Of a DNA stretch of 64,000 nt, positions 40,618-50,700 are shown in pieces. The stretch covers positions 62,001-126,000 of the forward strand of contig NZ_JAMTCJ010000004.1 in NCBI RefSeq assembly GCF_024171815.1, written 5' to 3'. Position 1 is the first letter of the stretch, and the number at the start of each line of letters is the position of its first letter. The notes under the pieces were generated by a model that was given only the letters and a program-made list of their open reading frames with translations, had not been told where the DNA came from and searched no databases. The translations under genes and the position numbers were made by a program. This DNA comes from Williamsia maris (GTDB lineage Bacteria > Actinomycetota > Actinomycetes > Mycobacteriales > Mycobacteriaceae).

Positions 40618-41904
40618 ATGACGAGTGGGTCCCAGAATGCGCAATCCCCGACCGTTGCGGTCGTGGGGTCGGGCGTGTCCGGACTCACCGCCGCGCACCT
40701 GCTGGGCCGCACCCATGCGGTGACGCTCTACGAGTCCGACGACCGGCTGGGGGGCCACGCCCACACCCATCAGGTGCCCGACGGTGACCGCCGACTGGGC
40801 ATCGACTCCGGTTTCATCGTGCACAACGACGAGACGTACCCGATCCTGCGCCGGCTGTTCGCCGACCTCGGTGTGGCCACCCAGCCCACCGAGATGAGCA
40901 TGAGCATCGTCGACCGCGTCAGCGGCTTCGAGTACGCGGGGGGTCGGGGCGTCGGCGGCATCCTCGCGCAGCCGCGTCGGCTGGCCGACCCGCGATTCCT
41001 CGGGATGCTCCTGCAGATCAAACAGTTCCACCGCGCTGCGGGGGCCTTCCTGGACTCGGCCACCGACGACGACCTGACCACCTACGGACAGTTCCTCGAC
41101 GGGCACGACTTCGGTGCGTTCTTCCGACGTCACTACGCCGTCCCGCTCGTGTCCTGTGTGTGGTCGTCGGGCCCGGAGGCGTCGCTGGACTACCCAGCGC
41201 GCTACCTCTTCGCGTTCCTGCGCAATCACGGCATGCTCACCGTCACCGGCTCGCCGCAGTGGTACACCGTGACCGGCGGATCCCAGGAGTACGTCCGCAG
41301 GATCGCCGAGGGCATCGCCGACGTCCGGCTGTCGAGCGGCGTCACCGAGATCGTGCGCCACGTCGACGGCGTCACGATCACCGACCGCACCGGCGCCCGC
41401 AACCGATTCGACAAGGTGGTCGTCGCCACCCACCCCGATCAGGCGCTGGCGATGCTGGCCGATCCGTCGGAATCCGAGCGCACCGTCCTGTCGGCGTTCC
41501 ACTACGCGCCCAACCAGGCTGTGCTGCACACCGATTCGACCCTGCTGCCGTCGGCGAAGCGTGCAAGGGCGTCGTGGAACTACCTGACCCCTGACGGGGA
41601 CGGCGGATCGGACGAACCGCCGGTGGTCACCTACTGGATGAACCGCCTGCAGGCACTCGACAGCGCGACCGACTACCTGGTGACGCTCAACGCCCGTGAA
41701 CTCATCGATCCGTCGACGATCATCGCGGTGATGGACTACGCCCACCCCACCTACACGCCGGCGGCCGTCGCCGCGCAAACCCTTCTGGGCGAACTGAACT
41801 CGTCGACGACCGCGTTCGCAGGTGCCTACCACGGCTGGGGTTTCCACGAGGACGGCGCCCGCTCTGGTGTTGCCGCAGCCGAACATCTCGGTGCCCGGTG
41901 GTGA
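40618..41904 (+). CDS. FAD-dependent amine-oxidase-type oxidoreductase
   Basis: This flavoprotein of 428 residues from ATG 40618 has the FAD-binding GSGVSGLTAAHLLG at residues 17-30, the conserved GLGGHAHTH-type second region (DDRLGGHAHTH), and a C-terminal TTAFAGAYHGWGFHEDGA that closes the FAD site. GTGs at 40606, 40609 and 40615 are possible starts; no clear Shine-Dalgarno decides. With the following DUF1365 and cyclopropane-synthase-type genes it reproduces the Rv0449c-Rv0448c-Rv0447c order of M. tuberculosis. That suggests it oxidises or reduces a membrane lipid intermediate. The stop is 4 bp before the next ATG. Confidence 0.87.
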   Translation: MTSGSQNAQSPTVAVVGSGVSGLTAAHLLGRTHAVTLYESDDRLGGHAHTHQVPDGDRRLGIDSGFIVHNDETYPILRRLFADLGVATQPTEMSMSIVDRVSGFEYAGGRGVGGILAQPRRLADPRFLGMLLQIKQFHRAAGAFLDSATDDDLTTYGQFLDGHDFGAFFRRHYAVPLVSCVWSSGPEASLDYPARYLFAFLRNHGMLTVTGSPQWYTVTGGSQEYVRRIAEGIADVRLSSGVTEIVRHVDGVTITDRTGARNRFDKVVVATHPDQALAMLADPSESERTVLSAFHYAPNQAVLHTDSTLLPSAKRARASWNYLTPDGDGGSDEPPVVTYWMNRLQALDSATDYLVTLNARELIDPSTIIAVMDYAHPTYTPAAVAAQTLLGELNSSTTAFAGAYHGWGFHEDGARSGVAAAEHLGARW

Positions 41905-41908
41905 CCCG

Positions 41909-42670
41909 ATGACGGCGGTCCTCGACCTGCCGTCGCTCCCGGCGATCGTGACCGGGGACGTCTCGCACGTCCGGCGCGGGCAGACGGCGCACAGGTTCCG
42001 ACACCGCGTGTACCAGTGGCTGATCGACCTCGACGCGCCTCCGCGGCTGCCGAAGCCGCTCGCCCCCTTCGCGCGGTTCAGCGCCCGAGACCATCTGGGC
42101 GCGATCGACTCCGATTCCGCGGCCGCGATCAAGACCAACGTCGAGACCTATCTGGCGGCCAACGACATCGACCTCGGTGCCGGCTCGCGGGTGGTCATGC
42201 TCGCCAACGCGCGGGTGCTCGGCTACGTCTTCGACCCGCTGTCGGTCTACTGGTGCTTCACGGCCGACGGTGAACTGCGGTGCCTGATCGCCGAGGTGCA
42301 CAACACCTACGGCGAACGCACCGCCTATCTGCTCCGGCCCGACGCCGACGGACGCGCGGAGGTCGACAAACACTTCTACGTCTCGCCGTTCAACGACGTC
42401 TCGGGCCACTACCGCATGGTGTTCCGACTCGACGCCGAACGTGTCGTCGTCACCATCACACTCGACCGCCCCGGGATGCCGCCGTTCTCCGCGTCGTTCA
42501 CCGGGGTTCCGCGCCCGGCCACGAAACGAGCCGTCCTGCGGTCGATACTGACCATGCCGCTGATGCCCCAGCGGGTCACCGGACTCATCGCGGTCCACGG
42601 CATCTGGCTCTGGCTCCGTCGCCTGCCCGTCGTGGCACGCCCTTCTCACACGCCCCCACAGGAGGTCTGA
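41909..42670 (+). CDS. DUF1365-family protein
   Basis: The 253-residue protein has the family pattern: VYQWLIDLDAPPRLP, ARFSARDHLGAID, ANARVLGYVFDPLSVYWCF, DKHFYVSPFNDVSGHYRMVF and RVTGLIAVHGIWLWLRRLPV. The family is almost always encoded between an FAD amine-oxidase-type gene and a cyclopropane-fatty-acid-synthase-type gene, but no catalytic activity is established. ATG 41909 begins four bases after the preceding stop, and 4 bp separate its stop from the next ATG, so translation is coupled. A C-terminal hydrophobic segment (GLIAVHGIWLWL) may bind the membrane. Confidence 0.87.
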   Translation: MTAVLDLPSLPAIVTGDVSHVRRGQTAHRFRHRVYQWLIDLDAPPRLPKPLAPFARFSARDHLGAIDSDSAAAIKTNVETYLAANDIDLGAGSRVVMLANARVLGYVFDPLSVYWCFTADGELRCLIAEVHNTYGERTAYLLRPDADGRAEVDKHFYVSPFNDVSGHYRMVFRLDAERVVVTITLDRPGMPPFSASFTGVPRPATKRAVLRSILTMPLMPQRVTGLIAVHGIWLWLRRLPVVARPSHTPPQEV

Positions 42671-42674
42671 ACCC

Positions 42675-43913
42675 ATGACCAACGTCGTTGATCCGTTCGC
42701 CGTGCGCAGGCCTGTCCTCGCGGGGACGTGGTTCAAGACCCCCATCACCCGTCGCCTGGTCGACTACGCGCTGAGCAAGGCGCCGGTCAACGTGCTGTTC
42801 CCGGACGGCGACATCCGCGGCAACGGGGCCCCCGACAGCGAGACACTGGAGATCGTGCGGCCCAAGGTCTTCTACGACCGACTGGGACACAACCCGAAGA
42901 TCGGACTCGGCGAGGCCTACATGGCCGGTGACTGGCGCGCGGCCGAGGGCAGTGACCTCGGGCGGGCCCTGACGCCGTTCGCCGAGCGGATGACCAGTCT
43001 GGTGCCGGAGCCGATCTGGAAGTTGCGGGCCGTCGTCGACAAACGGATCCCGGAGCACCAGCGGAACTCGGTCGAGGGGTCCAAGCGCAACATCGGCGCC
43101 CACTACGACCTCAGCAACGAGATGTTCGCCTCGTTCCTCGACCCCACGATGTCCTACAGCTCGGCCATGTTCGACGCGGCCGGGGACTTCGCGACGCAGG
43201 ATCTCGAGGCGGCGCAGTACCGCAAGATCGACTCGGTCCTGGACATGGCCGGGGTCGCCGAGGGCACGCGGGTGCTCGAGATCGGCAGCGGCTGGGGCGC
43301 CCTGGCCATCCGTGCCGCGCAACGCGGTGCCGAGGTGACCACGGTGACGCTGTCGCAGGAGCAGCGTGAGCTCGCGCTGCAGCGCATCGACGCCGCGGGT
43401 CTCACCGACCGCATCGACATCCGCCTTCAGGACTACCGCGACGTCCAGGGTCGGTTCGACGCGATCGTCAGCGTCGAGATGATCGAGGCGGTCGGCGAGG
43501 AGTACTGGCCGACCTACTTCGGCAAGATCGACGAACTGCTCGCTCCGGGCGGCAAGGTCTCGATCCAGGCGATCCTGATGCCGCACAACCGGATGTTGGC
43601 CACCCGACGGTCGTTCGGTTGGATCCAGAAGTACATCTTCCCCGGTGGGCTGATCCCCTCGATGGAGGCCATCGACTCCACGATCGCCGAGCACACCGGA
43701 CTGGTCCGGTCGGACCGGATCGATCTCGGACAGCACTACGCCGAGACGCTGCGGCGCTGGCGCCATCGGTTCAACGCCTCGTGGGACACCGTGCAGCACA
43801 AGGGGTTCGACGAGACGTTCCGTCGCATGTGGGAGTACTACCTGGCCTACTGCGAGGCCGGGTTCGCGTCGGGCTACCTGCAGGTCAGCCAGTTGCAGTT
43901 CACCCGCCCCTGA
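42675..43913 (+). CDS. Cyclopropane-fatty-acyl-phospholipid-synthase-type methyltransferase (UfaA1-like)
   Basis: The 412-residue enzyme has the CFA-synthase architecture: an N-terminal lipid-binding part (residues about 30-130), then the AdoMet-binding core VLEIGSGWGALAIRAAQRGA (200 onward), and catalytic-site segments DFATQDLEAAQYRKIDSVL, EMIEAVGEEYWPTYFGKIDE and the C-terminal RHRFNASWDTVQHKGFDET. It transfers a methyl group onto the double bond of a phospholipid acyl chain. In mycobacteria its orthologue UfaA1 makes tuberculostearic (10-methyl) acid, whereas others make cyclopropane rings; sequence alone does not tell which. Strong GGAGGT at 42661-42666 precedes the ATG by eight bases. 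Confidence 0.9.
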   Translation: MTNVVDPFAVRRPVLAGTWFKTPITRRLVDYALSKAPVNVLFPDGDIRGNGAPDSETLEIVRPKVFYDRLGHNPKIGLGEAYMAGDWRAAEGSDLGRALTPFAERMTSLVPEPIWKLRAVVDKRIPEHQRNSVEGSKRNIGAHYDLSNEMFASFLDPTMSYSSAMFDAAGDFATQDLEAAQYRKIDSVLDMAGVAEGTRVLEIGSGWGALAIRAAQRGAEVTTVTLSQEQRELALQRIDAAGLTDRIDIRLQDYRDVQGRFDAIVSVEMIEAVGEEYWPTYFGKIDELLAPGGKVSIQAILMPHNRMLATRRSFGWIQKYIFPGGLIPSMEAIDSTIAEHTGLVRSDRIDLGQHYAETLRRWRHRFNASWDTVQHKGFDETFRRMWEYYLAYCEAGFASGYLQVSQLQFTRP

Positions 43914-43951
43914 CGCACCGCACCGTGGCGTGCACGCGCGCCGACGATACG

Positions 43952-44419
43952 ATGTCGCCCATGTCCGATCACGCGGTGACCATCGCCCTGCAACTGCGCT
44001 GGGGTGACATGGACATCAACAGCCACATCAACAACGTCGCGATCGCCCGCCTGCTGGAGGAGTCCCGGGTGCGGGCCATGCCGCGCCTCATCGCGGCCGG
44101 CCCGGCGGCACCGAGGACCGACGATGCCACCGCGACCGGCACGGGCCTGGTCGTGGTGCGCCAGGAGGTCGAATTCCTGGCCACGATCCCCTACAGCGAG
44201 GACGACATCATGGCGTCGGTGTGGCTGAGTCGGGTCGGCCGCTCGTCGTTCGAATTCGGTTCGGTGCTCGCCGATGCCTCCGGCCGACGCTTCGTGCAGG
44301 CCGAGACCACACTGGTGTGCGTGGATCCGGAGGGCGCACCCACGGCCATGCCGGAGCATTTGGTGACGGCCATGCGGGACCGTCTCGACGAACCGGTGGC
44401 CCTGCGTCGGCGGGCCTGA
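43952..44419 (+). CDS. Acyl-CoA thioesterase, hotdog fold
   Basis: The 155-residue protein (ATG 43952, or ATG 43961 giving 152) is a 4HBT-type thioesterase: RWGDMDINSHINNVAIARLL has the hotdog signature with the Asp that activates water (RWGDMD), followed by EESRVRAMPRLIAAG, RQEVEFLATIPYSEDDIM and SRVGRSSFEFGSVLAD. Substrate is a fatty or aromatic acyl-CoA. It follows the CFA gene by 38 bp on the same strand, but there is no proof of cotranscription. It is followed 66 bp later by recC. Confidence 0.88.
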   Translation: MSPMSDHAVTIALQLRWGDMDINSHINNVAIARLLEESRVRAMPRLIAAGPAAPRTDDATATGTGLVVVRQEVEFLATIPYSEDDIMASVWLSRVGRSSFEFGSVLADASGRRFVQAETTLVCVDPEGAPTAMPEHLVTAMRDRLDEPVALRRRA

Positions 44420-44485
44420 CGCGGTGATGTCGGTGCCCACTGGTACACCTGTGCGGCAACGTGTCGGAGCGAGGGGAGGGGCACC

Positions 44486-47400
44486 ATGCTGACCCTGCAT
44501 CGCGCCGAGCGCACCGACATCCTCGCCGACGCCCTGGCCGACATCCTGCTCGATCCCCTCGCCGACGCGCTGACCCCCGAGATCGTCGCCGTCCCCGCCA
44601 AGGGGGTGGAGCGCTGGTTGGGTCAACGGCTCTCCGCGCGGCTGGGCACCTCCGGTGCCGGGTCCGACGGCATCGCCGCCAACATCGACTTCCGGTCGCC
44701 CACCGACCTCGTCGACCGGGTGCTCGGGTCGATCCGCGGCTACCACCGGGCCGACGACCCGTGGTCGCCCGCGCGGATGCGATGGACGCTGCTCGAGGTG
44801 CTCGACACCTGCGTGCACGATCCCGGTTGCGAGGTTCTCGCACGGCACCTGGGTGTCCGCCCCGACGGATCGGTCGACGCGCATCGCGCCGGGCGGCGGT
44901 GGAGCACGGCGGTCGGTCTCGCCCGCACGTTCCGCTCCTACGCCGCGCAACGACCGCAGATGCTCTCCGACTGGGCCGCCGGCCACGACACCGACGGCAT
45001 CGGCGGTGAGCTCCCCACCGACCAACGGTGGCAGGCGCACGTGTGGCGACGGCTGCGTGAGCGGATCGGGACGCCCGGTCCGGCCGAGCGTCTGGAATCC
45101 CTGTGCGCGCAGATCTCGTCCGAGCCGACCGCACTCGACCTGCCCCGTCGGCTCTCGCTGTTCGGACCCACCCGGCTGACCACCGAGCAGCTCGCGGTGC
45201 TCTCCGCCGTGGGTGCCGAGCGCGACGTCCACGTCTTCCTGCCGCACCCCAGCGACCGGCTGTGGCAGATCACCGCCGCCGCGGGGGAGCCGATCAGACG
45301 CCGTGATCTGGCCCGCGGCGCGGTGTCGAACCCGTTGCTGGCCAGCCTGTCCCGGGAGATCCGCGAGACCCAGCTGCGGCTGACCCGCCACGTCACCCGC
45401 GACATCCACCACGCCGGTCCGGTCGCCGAACCGACGACGCTGCTCGCCCGTCTGCAACAGACGATCCGTGACGACGCCACGCCGACCGACCTCACGCCGG
45501 GGCCCATGGACGACTCGGTCGGCGTGCACTCGTGCCACGGCCCGGCCCGGCAGGTCGAGGTGATCCGGGACGTCCTGTCCCGGATGTTCACCGACGACCC
45601 GACACTGATGCCCCGCGACGTCATCGTCATGTGCCCGGACATCGAGGCGTTCGCCCCGTTGATCCGAGCGGCGTTCGACACGCGCAGGCCGGACGGCCGG
45701 GGCCCGGACATCGACGGCCATCCCGCGCACCGACTACGGGTCCGTCTCGCCGACCGTTCGATGAGCGCGACCAACACCGTCCTGGAGTCGGTCGTCGTCG
45801 TCGTCGCGCTCGCCGGGGCCCGCGTCACCGCCAGCGACATCGCCGACCTGGCCGGCCGGGCACCGGTCCGGACCCGTTTCGGTTTCACCGACGACGACCT
45901 CGAGCTCATCGGCCGGTGGATGGCCGAGGCGGGCGTCCGCTGGGGTCTGGGATCGGCCCAGCGAACCGCGTTCGGCCTCAAGGGGTTCGAACAGAACACG
46001 ATGGAGACTGGGCTCGATCGGATCGTCCTCGGTGTCGTCGCGCACGAGGCCGGTCTGCAGTGGATCCACCGTGCGCTGCCCCTCGACGACATCGACAGCG
46101 CCGACATCGACCTGGTCGGTCGCTTCGCGGAGTTCGTGGACCGACTCGACGCGTGCGTGGGAGCGCTCGCCGGGGTGCGCTCGGCGCAGGACTGGACCGC
46201 GTCGATGGTGCGGGTGATCGACGACCTGCTCGACGTGGCGCCCACCGACGCGTGGCAGCGGGCGCAGGCGGTCGACGAGATCACCCGCGCGACCGAACAC
46301 TGCGGCGACGTCGACCTGCGCCGCGCCGATGTCGTCGCCCTGCTCGACGACGTGGTCGCCGCCCGCCCGACACGGGCGAACTTCCGGACCGGCGAGCTGA
46401 CGGTCTGCTCGATGGTGCCCATGCGCGCCGTCCCGCACCGGGTGGTGGTGCTCATCGGTCTCGACGACGACGTCTACCCCCGGGTGTCGCGTGAGGACGG
46501 AGACGATGTCCTCGACCGCAACCCCTGCGTGGGTGAACGCGATCCACGCAGCGAGGACCGGCAACTCCTGCTCGACACGATGATGTCGGCGCGCGAGAAG
46601 CTCGTGATCGCCTACACCGGAGCCGATCCGGTGACCGGGCTTCGTCGTCCGCCGTCGGTGCCGGTGAGCGAGGTGGTCGACGCCATCACCGCCCTGGTCT
46701 CGCCCACGCACGCGGAGCAAGTGGTCCGCAGGCATCCGCTGCACGCCTTCGACCCGGCGAACTTCGATGCCGAGGCGCCCTTCGGTTTCGATCGCGCCGC
46801 CCTCGCAGGCGCTCGGGCGCTGATCGCGCCGCCCACTCACGTCATCGAGTTCGATCGCACCCCGCTGCCGCCGGTCACGTCCACCGTCGGCGCAGCGGCA
46901 CCGGTCGATGTCGCCGAACTGATCGCGTTCTTCGAACATCCCGTCCGCGGGTTCTGCAGGCAACGCCTCGGTTTCGCCGTCCCCGACACCGCGGAGGTGC
47001 TCGACGACGAGCTCGATCCCGGTCTCGATCCGTTGGACCGCTGGGGGATCGGCGACCGGTTGCTCCGTCATCGACTACAGGGCGACACCATCGACGCGCT
47101 GCGGGGAGCCGAACTCCGCCGCGGGACCCTGCCGCCGTTCGAACTGGGTCGCCGCGCGCTCGAACCGGTGCTCGACGACGTGAACCGTCTGTGGGATGCG
47201 GCCTCGGCGACCGTCGCCATAGAACGGACGTCGGTGGACGTCGATGTCGACCTCGGCGACGGCAGACGACTGACCGGCACGGTGGACGGTGTCCACGGTG
47301 ACGTGGTGTTCCGGGCGCACTACTCCAAACTCGCGCCCAAACACCGGCTGTCCACATGGATCGCCCTGCTCGCCGCGGCGGCCGCTCGCGCCGACGGGAC

Positions 47401-47791
47401 CATGACCGGTCTCTCCATCGGCCGATTCGGCAAGGGGACCAGGCTCGCCCGCGCGCAGCTCGCGCTGCCCGCTGCACCGGCGCAGATACTGGCCGACCTG
47501 GTGCGGCTACGCGACCTCGGTCTCACCCACCCGCTGGCCCTGCCCGCGGCGGCAGGCGCCGAGTACGCCGTCCGCCGTCATGGAGGGGAGCCGGTCCCGG
47601 ATGCGCTCGACGCCGCCCGGGCCGCCTTCGAGAGCACGTTCGGTGAACACACCGACCGCTACCTGAACCTGGTCTTCCCCTCCGGATTCGCCGGCATCGC
47701 GGCCGATCCGGGAGCCATCGACGAATTCACCGCATCGGCGGAGTCGATCTGGCATCCGATGCTCGACGCCGAGCAGGTGGTGGTCCGATGA
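44486..47791 (+). CDS. recC: RecBCD exonuclease V subunit RecC
   Basis: This 1101-residue subunit resembles the RecC helicase-like scaffold, which lacks ATPase motifs and scans for Chi. Recognisable segments are TLHRAERTDILADALADILL at the start, IVAVPAKGVERWLGQRLSA, DIDFRSPTDLVDRVLGSIRG-type region, LSLFGPTRLTTEQLAVLSAV, and RRHPLHAFDPANFDAEAPFG towards the end. The inactive nuclease-like C-terminus is retained. GAGGGG lies before ATG 44486. The last codon overlaps the recB ATG by four bases (GATGAC: recB starts at 47788), so the three subunits are translated together. Confidence 0.93.
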   Translation: MLTLHRAERTDILADALADILLDPLADALTPEIVAVPAKGVERWLGQRLSARLGTSGAGSDGIAANIDFRSPTDLVDRVLGSIRGYHRADDPWSPARMRWTLLEVLDTCVHDPGCEVLARHLGVRPDGSVDAHRAGRRWSTAVGLARTFRSYAAQRPQMLSDWAAGHDTDGIGGELPTDQRWQAHVWRRLRERIGTPGPAERLESLCAQISSEPTALDLPRRLSLFGPTRLTTEQLAVLSAVGAERDVHVFLPHPSDRLWQITAAAGEPIRRRDLARGAVSNPLLASLSREIRETQLRLTRHVTRDIHHAGPVAEPTTLLARLQQTIRDDATPTDLTPGPMDDSVGVHSCHGPARQVEVIRDVLSRMFTDDPTLMPRDVIVMCPDIEAFAPLIRAAFDTRRPDGRGPDIDGHPAHRLRVRLADRSMSATNTVLESVVVVVALAGARVTASDIADLAGRAPVRTRFGFTDDDLELIGRWMAEAGVRWGLGSAQRTAFGLKGFEQNTMETGLDRIVLGVVAHEAGLQWIHRALPLDDIDSADIDLVGRFAEFVDRLDACVGALAGVRSAQDWTASMVRVIDDLLDVAPTDAWQRAQAVDEITRATEHCGDVDLRRADVVALLDDVVAARPTRANFRTGELTVCSMVPMRAVPHRVVVLIGLDDDVYPRVSREDGDDVLDRNPCVGERDPRSEDRQLLLDTMMSAREKLVIAYTGADPVTGLRRPPSVPVSEVVDAITALVSPTHAEQVVRRHPLHAFDPANFDAEAPFGFDRAALAGARALIAPPTHVIEFDRTPLPPVTSTVGAAAPVDVAELIAFFEHPVRGFCRQRLGFAVPDTAEVLDDELDPGLDPLDRWGIGDRLLRHRLQGDTIDALRGAELRRGTLPPFELGRRALEPVLDDVNRLWDAASATVAIERTSVDVDVDLGDGRRLTGTVDGVHGDVVFRAHYSKLAPKHRLSTWIALLAAAAARADGTMTGLSIGRFGKGTRLARAQLALPAAPAQILADLVRLRDLGLTHPLALPAAAGAEYAVRRHGGEPVPDALDAARAAFESTFGEHTDRYLNLVFPSGFAGIAADPGAIDEFTASAESIWHPMLDAEQVVVR

Positions 47792-50700
47792 CAACACCGC
47801 GGCCGCGCATCGCGCGCAGCACGTTCGACCTCCTGGCCCCGCTGCCCACGGGCACGACCGTGCTCGAGGCGAGCGCGGGTACCGGGAAGACCCACGCGAT
47901 CGTCGGATTGGCGGCCCGCTACATCGCCGAGGGCGTCGACGTGGGTGCACTGCTGCTGGTGACGTTCAGTCGGATGGCCACCGCAGAACTGCGGGAGCGG
48001 ACACGTGAACGGCTGACGACCCTGGCCGCCGGTCTCGCCGACCCGGCGTCCGCGAGGTCGGACTCGTTGGTCACGGCGCTCGCCGACGCTCCCGCCGACG
48101 AGGTGGCACTACGTCGCGAACGGATCAGCGCGGCGTTGTCGGACTTCGACGCCGCCACGGTCAGCACCACCCACACGTTCTGTTCGCGGATGCTCGACGC
48201 GCTCGGCATCGCCGGGGAGAGCGAACACGGCCTCACCCTCGTCGAAGAGGTCGACGACCTGGTCACCGAGGTCGCCGGTGACGTGTTCCTCAAGTGGTAC
48301 AGCGGCCTCGACGAGCTGCCGTTCGACTTCCGCGACGCGGTGGCCATCGCCCGCGACGGGGTCCGACAGTCCCACGCCACCCTCGTTCCGCGCGATGCAC
48401 CGGAGGGGACCACGGCCCGCGCACGGACCGACTTCGTGACGGCGGTGCGCAGGGAGGTGCTGCGACGCAAGCGGATGATGCGCATCCGCGACTACGACGA
48501 ACTGCAGTCGTTGCTCCGCGACGTGATCACCGATCCGGTGCACGGCGAGGCGGCCTGCGCCCGGATCCGTGACTTCTTCTCCGTTGTCCTGGTCGACGAG
48601 TTCCAGGACACCGATCCGATCCAGTGGGAGATCCTGCGCCGCTGCTTCCACGGCCACTCCGATCTCATCCTGGTCGGGGACCCGAAACAGTCGATCTACG
48701 CCTTCCGCGGCGCGGAGGTCCTGAGCTACCTCGACGCCGCGACGAGTGCCGACAACCACCAGGCCCTCGGAACGAACTGGCGTAGCGACGCCGGACTCGT
48801 GACGGCGTTGCACCACCTTTACGGCGGAGCGGCGCTGGGACATCCCGACATCGTCGTCCGGTCCGTCGATGCGACCCACACCTCCTCGAGGCTGTCCGGC
48901 CGACCACCGCTGCGGCTGCGACACCTCGGTCGTGTCGGCCTCGGACCGTTGGGGGACAACGGGTTCCCGCCGCTGTCCGCGGTACGGTCCGCGGTTGTCG
49001 ACGACGTCGCACGCGATGTCGCCGAGCTGCTCGCCGATGCGCCCGAACTGACCGACCCGGACGGGACCACCCGGCCGGTCCGGCCCTCGGACGTGGTGAT
49101 CCTGCTGCGCACCCGTTCGACCATCGGACCCGTGCAGCGGGCGTTGCGCGAGGCCGGGGTGGCCTCGGTGGTCGGTGCCGGATCGAGTGTCTTCGCCACC
49201 GCGAGCGCCCGCGACTGGTTCCACGTCCTGCGGGCTCTCGAGCAGCCCAACCGTTCCGATCGCGTGAGCCTCGCCGCGCTGACGCCGCTGATCGGTCGTA
49301 CGGCGGGCGAGATTGACGCAGCCGGTGGTGATGCGTTGGCCGACGTCGGTGACCTGCTGATCGAGCTGTCGCAGACGATGGCGCAGTCGGGATTCGCCGC
49401 GATGTACGAACGCCTGGCGATCCGGACCGGGTTGGAGTCGCGCATCCTCTCCGGCGTCGACGGCGAGCGTGTGATGACCGACATCGCGCACCTCGCGTCG
49501 TTGTGCAACAGGTACGTGGTCACTGAATCACGGGGGATCGCGGGGCTGTTGCGGTGGTTCGTCGACCGCCTCGAGGATCCCCGGGTGGGCGATCAGACCG
49601 AGCAGAGTCGGCGTCTGGACCGCGACGCGCAAGCGGTCTCGATCATGACCGTCCACGGCAGCAAGGGCCTCGAGTTCCCGATCGTCTACGTCCCGTTCGG
49701 GTGGGACGCCGCCCGCAATCCCTACCCGCCGACCCTCGATCTGCACGACGAGTCCGGTGCCCGCATCCTCGACGTGGGCGGATCGCGCTCCGCCGAGTTC
49801 GCCCGCAACCGTCGGACGTCGGAGGCCGAGGACGCCGGCGAGGAACTGCGACTGTTCTATGTGGCCGTCACCCGGGCCCGGTGCCAGGTCGTCCTGTGGT
49901 GGGCCGCCGGTTCATCCGCGCGGTCGGCACCGTTGCACCGACTCTTGTTCGCCCGCACTCCCACCGGCGCCGACACCGGCGCGCCCGATCCCGGACCGAG
50001 CGCGCGCGTACCGGCCGACGCATCGATCGCATCCGACCTCTCCGCGTGGGCGGGTGCGGCCCGCGGCCTGATCTCCGTCGAACCCGTGGGCGGGGGACCG
50101 GCGTCCCCGCCACCGGTCCCGACCACCGACGACGAACCGATCACGCTGCGCGCCGCCGACTTCGACCGTGTCATCGACCACGGCTGGCGCCGCACCTCCT
50201 ACTCCGCGCTGGTCGCCGATCAGCACGTCGCGGTCGGTGCCGCGATCGAGGCCGATGCCACCGCGGCGCTCACCGACGAACCCGAGGACGCGGTGGTCAC
50301 CGACGCGACCGCGGACACGGGCGCGCCGTCGCTGATGAACGGACTCCCCGCCGGTGCCACGTTCGGGTTGCTCGTGCACTCGGTGCTCGAGAACGTCGAC
50401 ACCGACGCCGCCGACCTGTCCGCCGAGGTCCGGGAACGGTGTGTCCGTGCCGCAATGTCCTCGGGGTTGCAGGTCGATGTCGACGTGCTCGCCCACGCGA
50501 TGGACTCGGTGTTGCACACCCCGCTCGGAATCGGCTCGGGACCATCGGATCTCGCCGGGGTCGCGATGTCGGACCGTCTGGCCGAGATGGATTTCGAGTT
50601 CCCGCTGGCGTCGGCCACCCGCGGCTCGACCCTCGGCGCGATCGCTGACCTGATGGACGAGCACCTCCCGGCCGACGACCCGTTGCGCGAGTACCCGGAA

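Noticed and set aside
43874-45730. Antisense open frame of 618 codons across the thioesterase and recC
   Set aside because: Covers two recognisable plus-strand genes and shows no protein motif.
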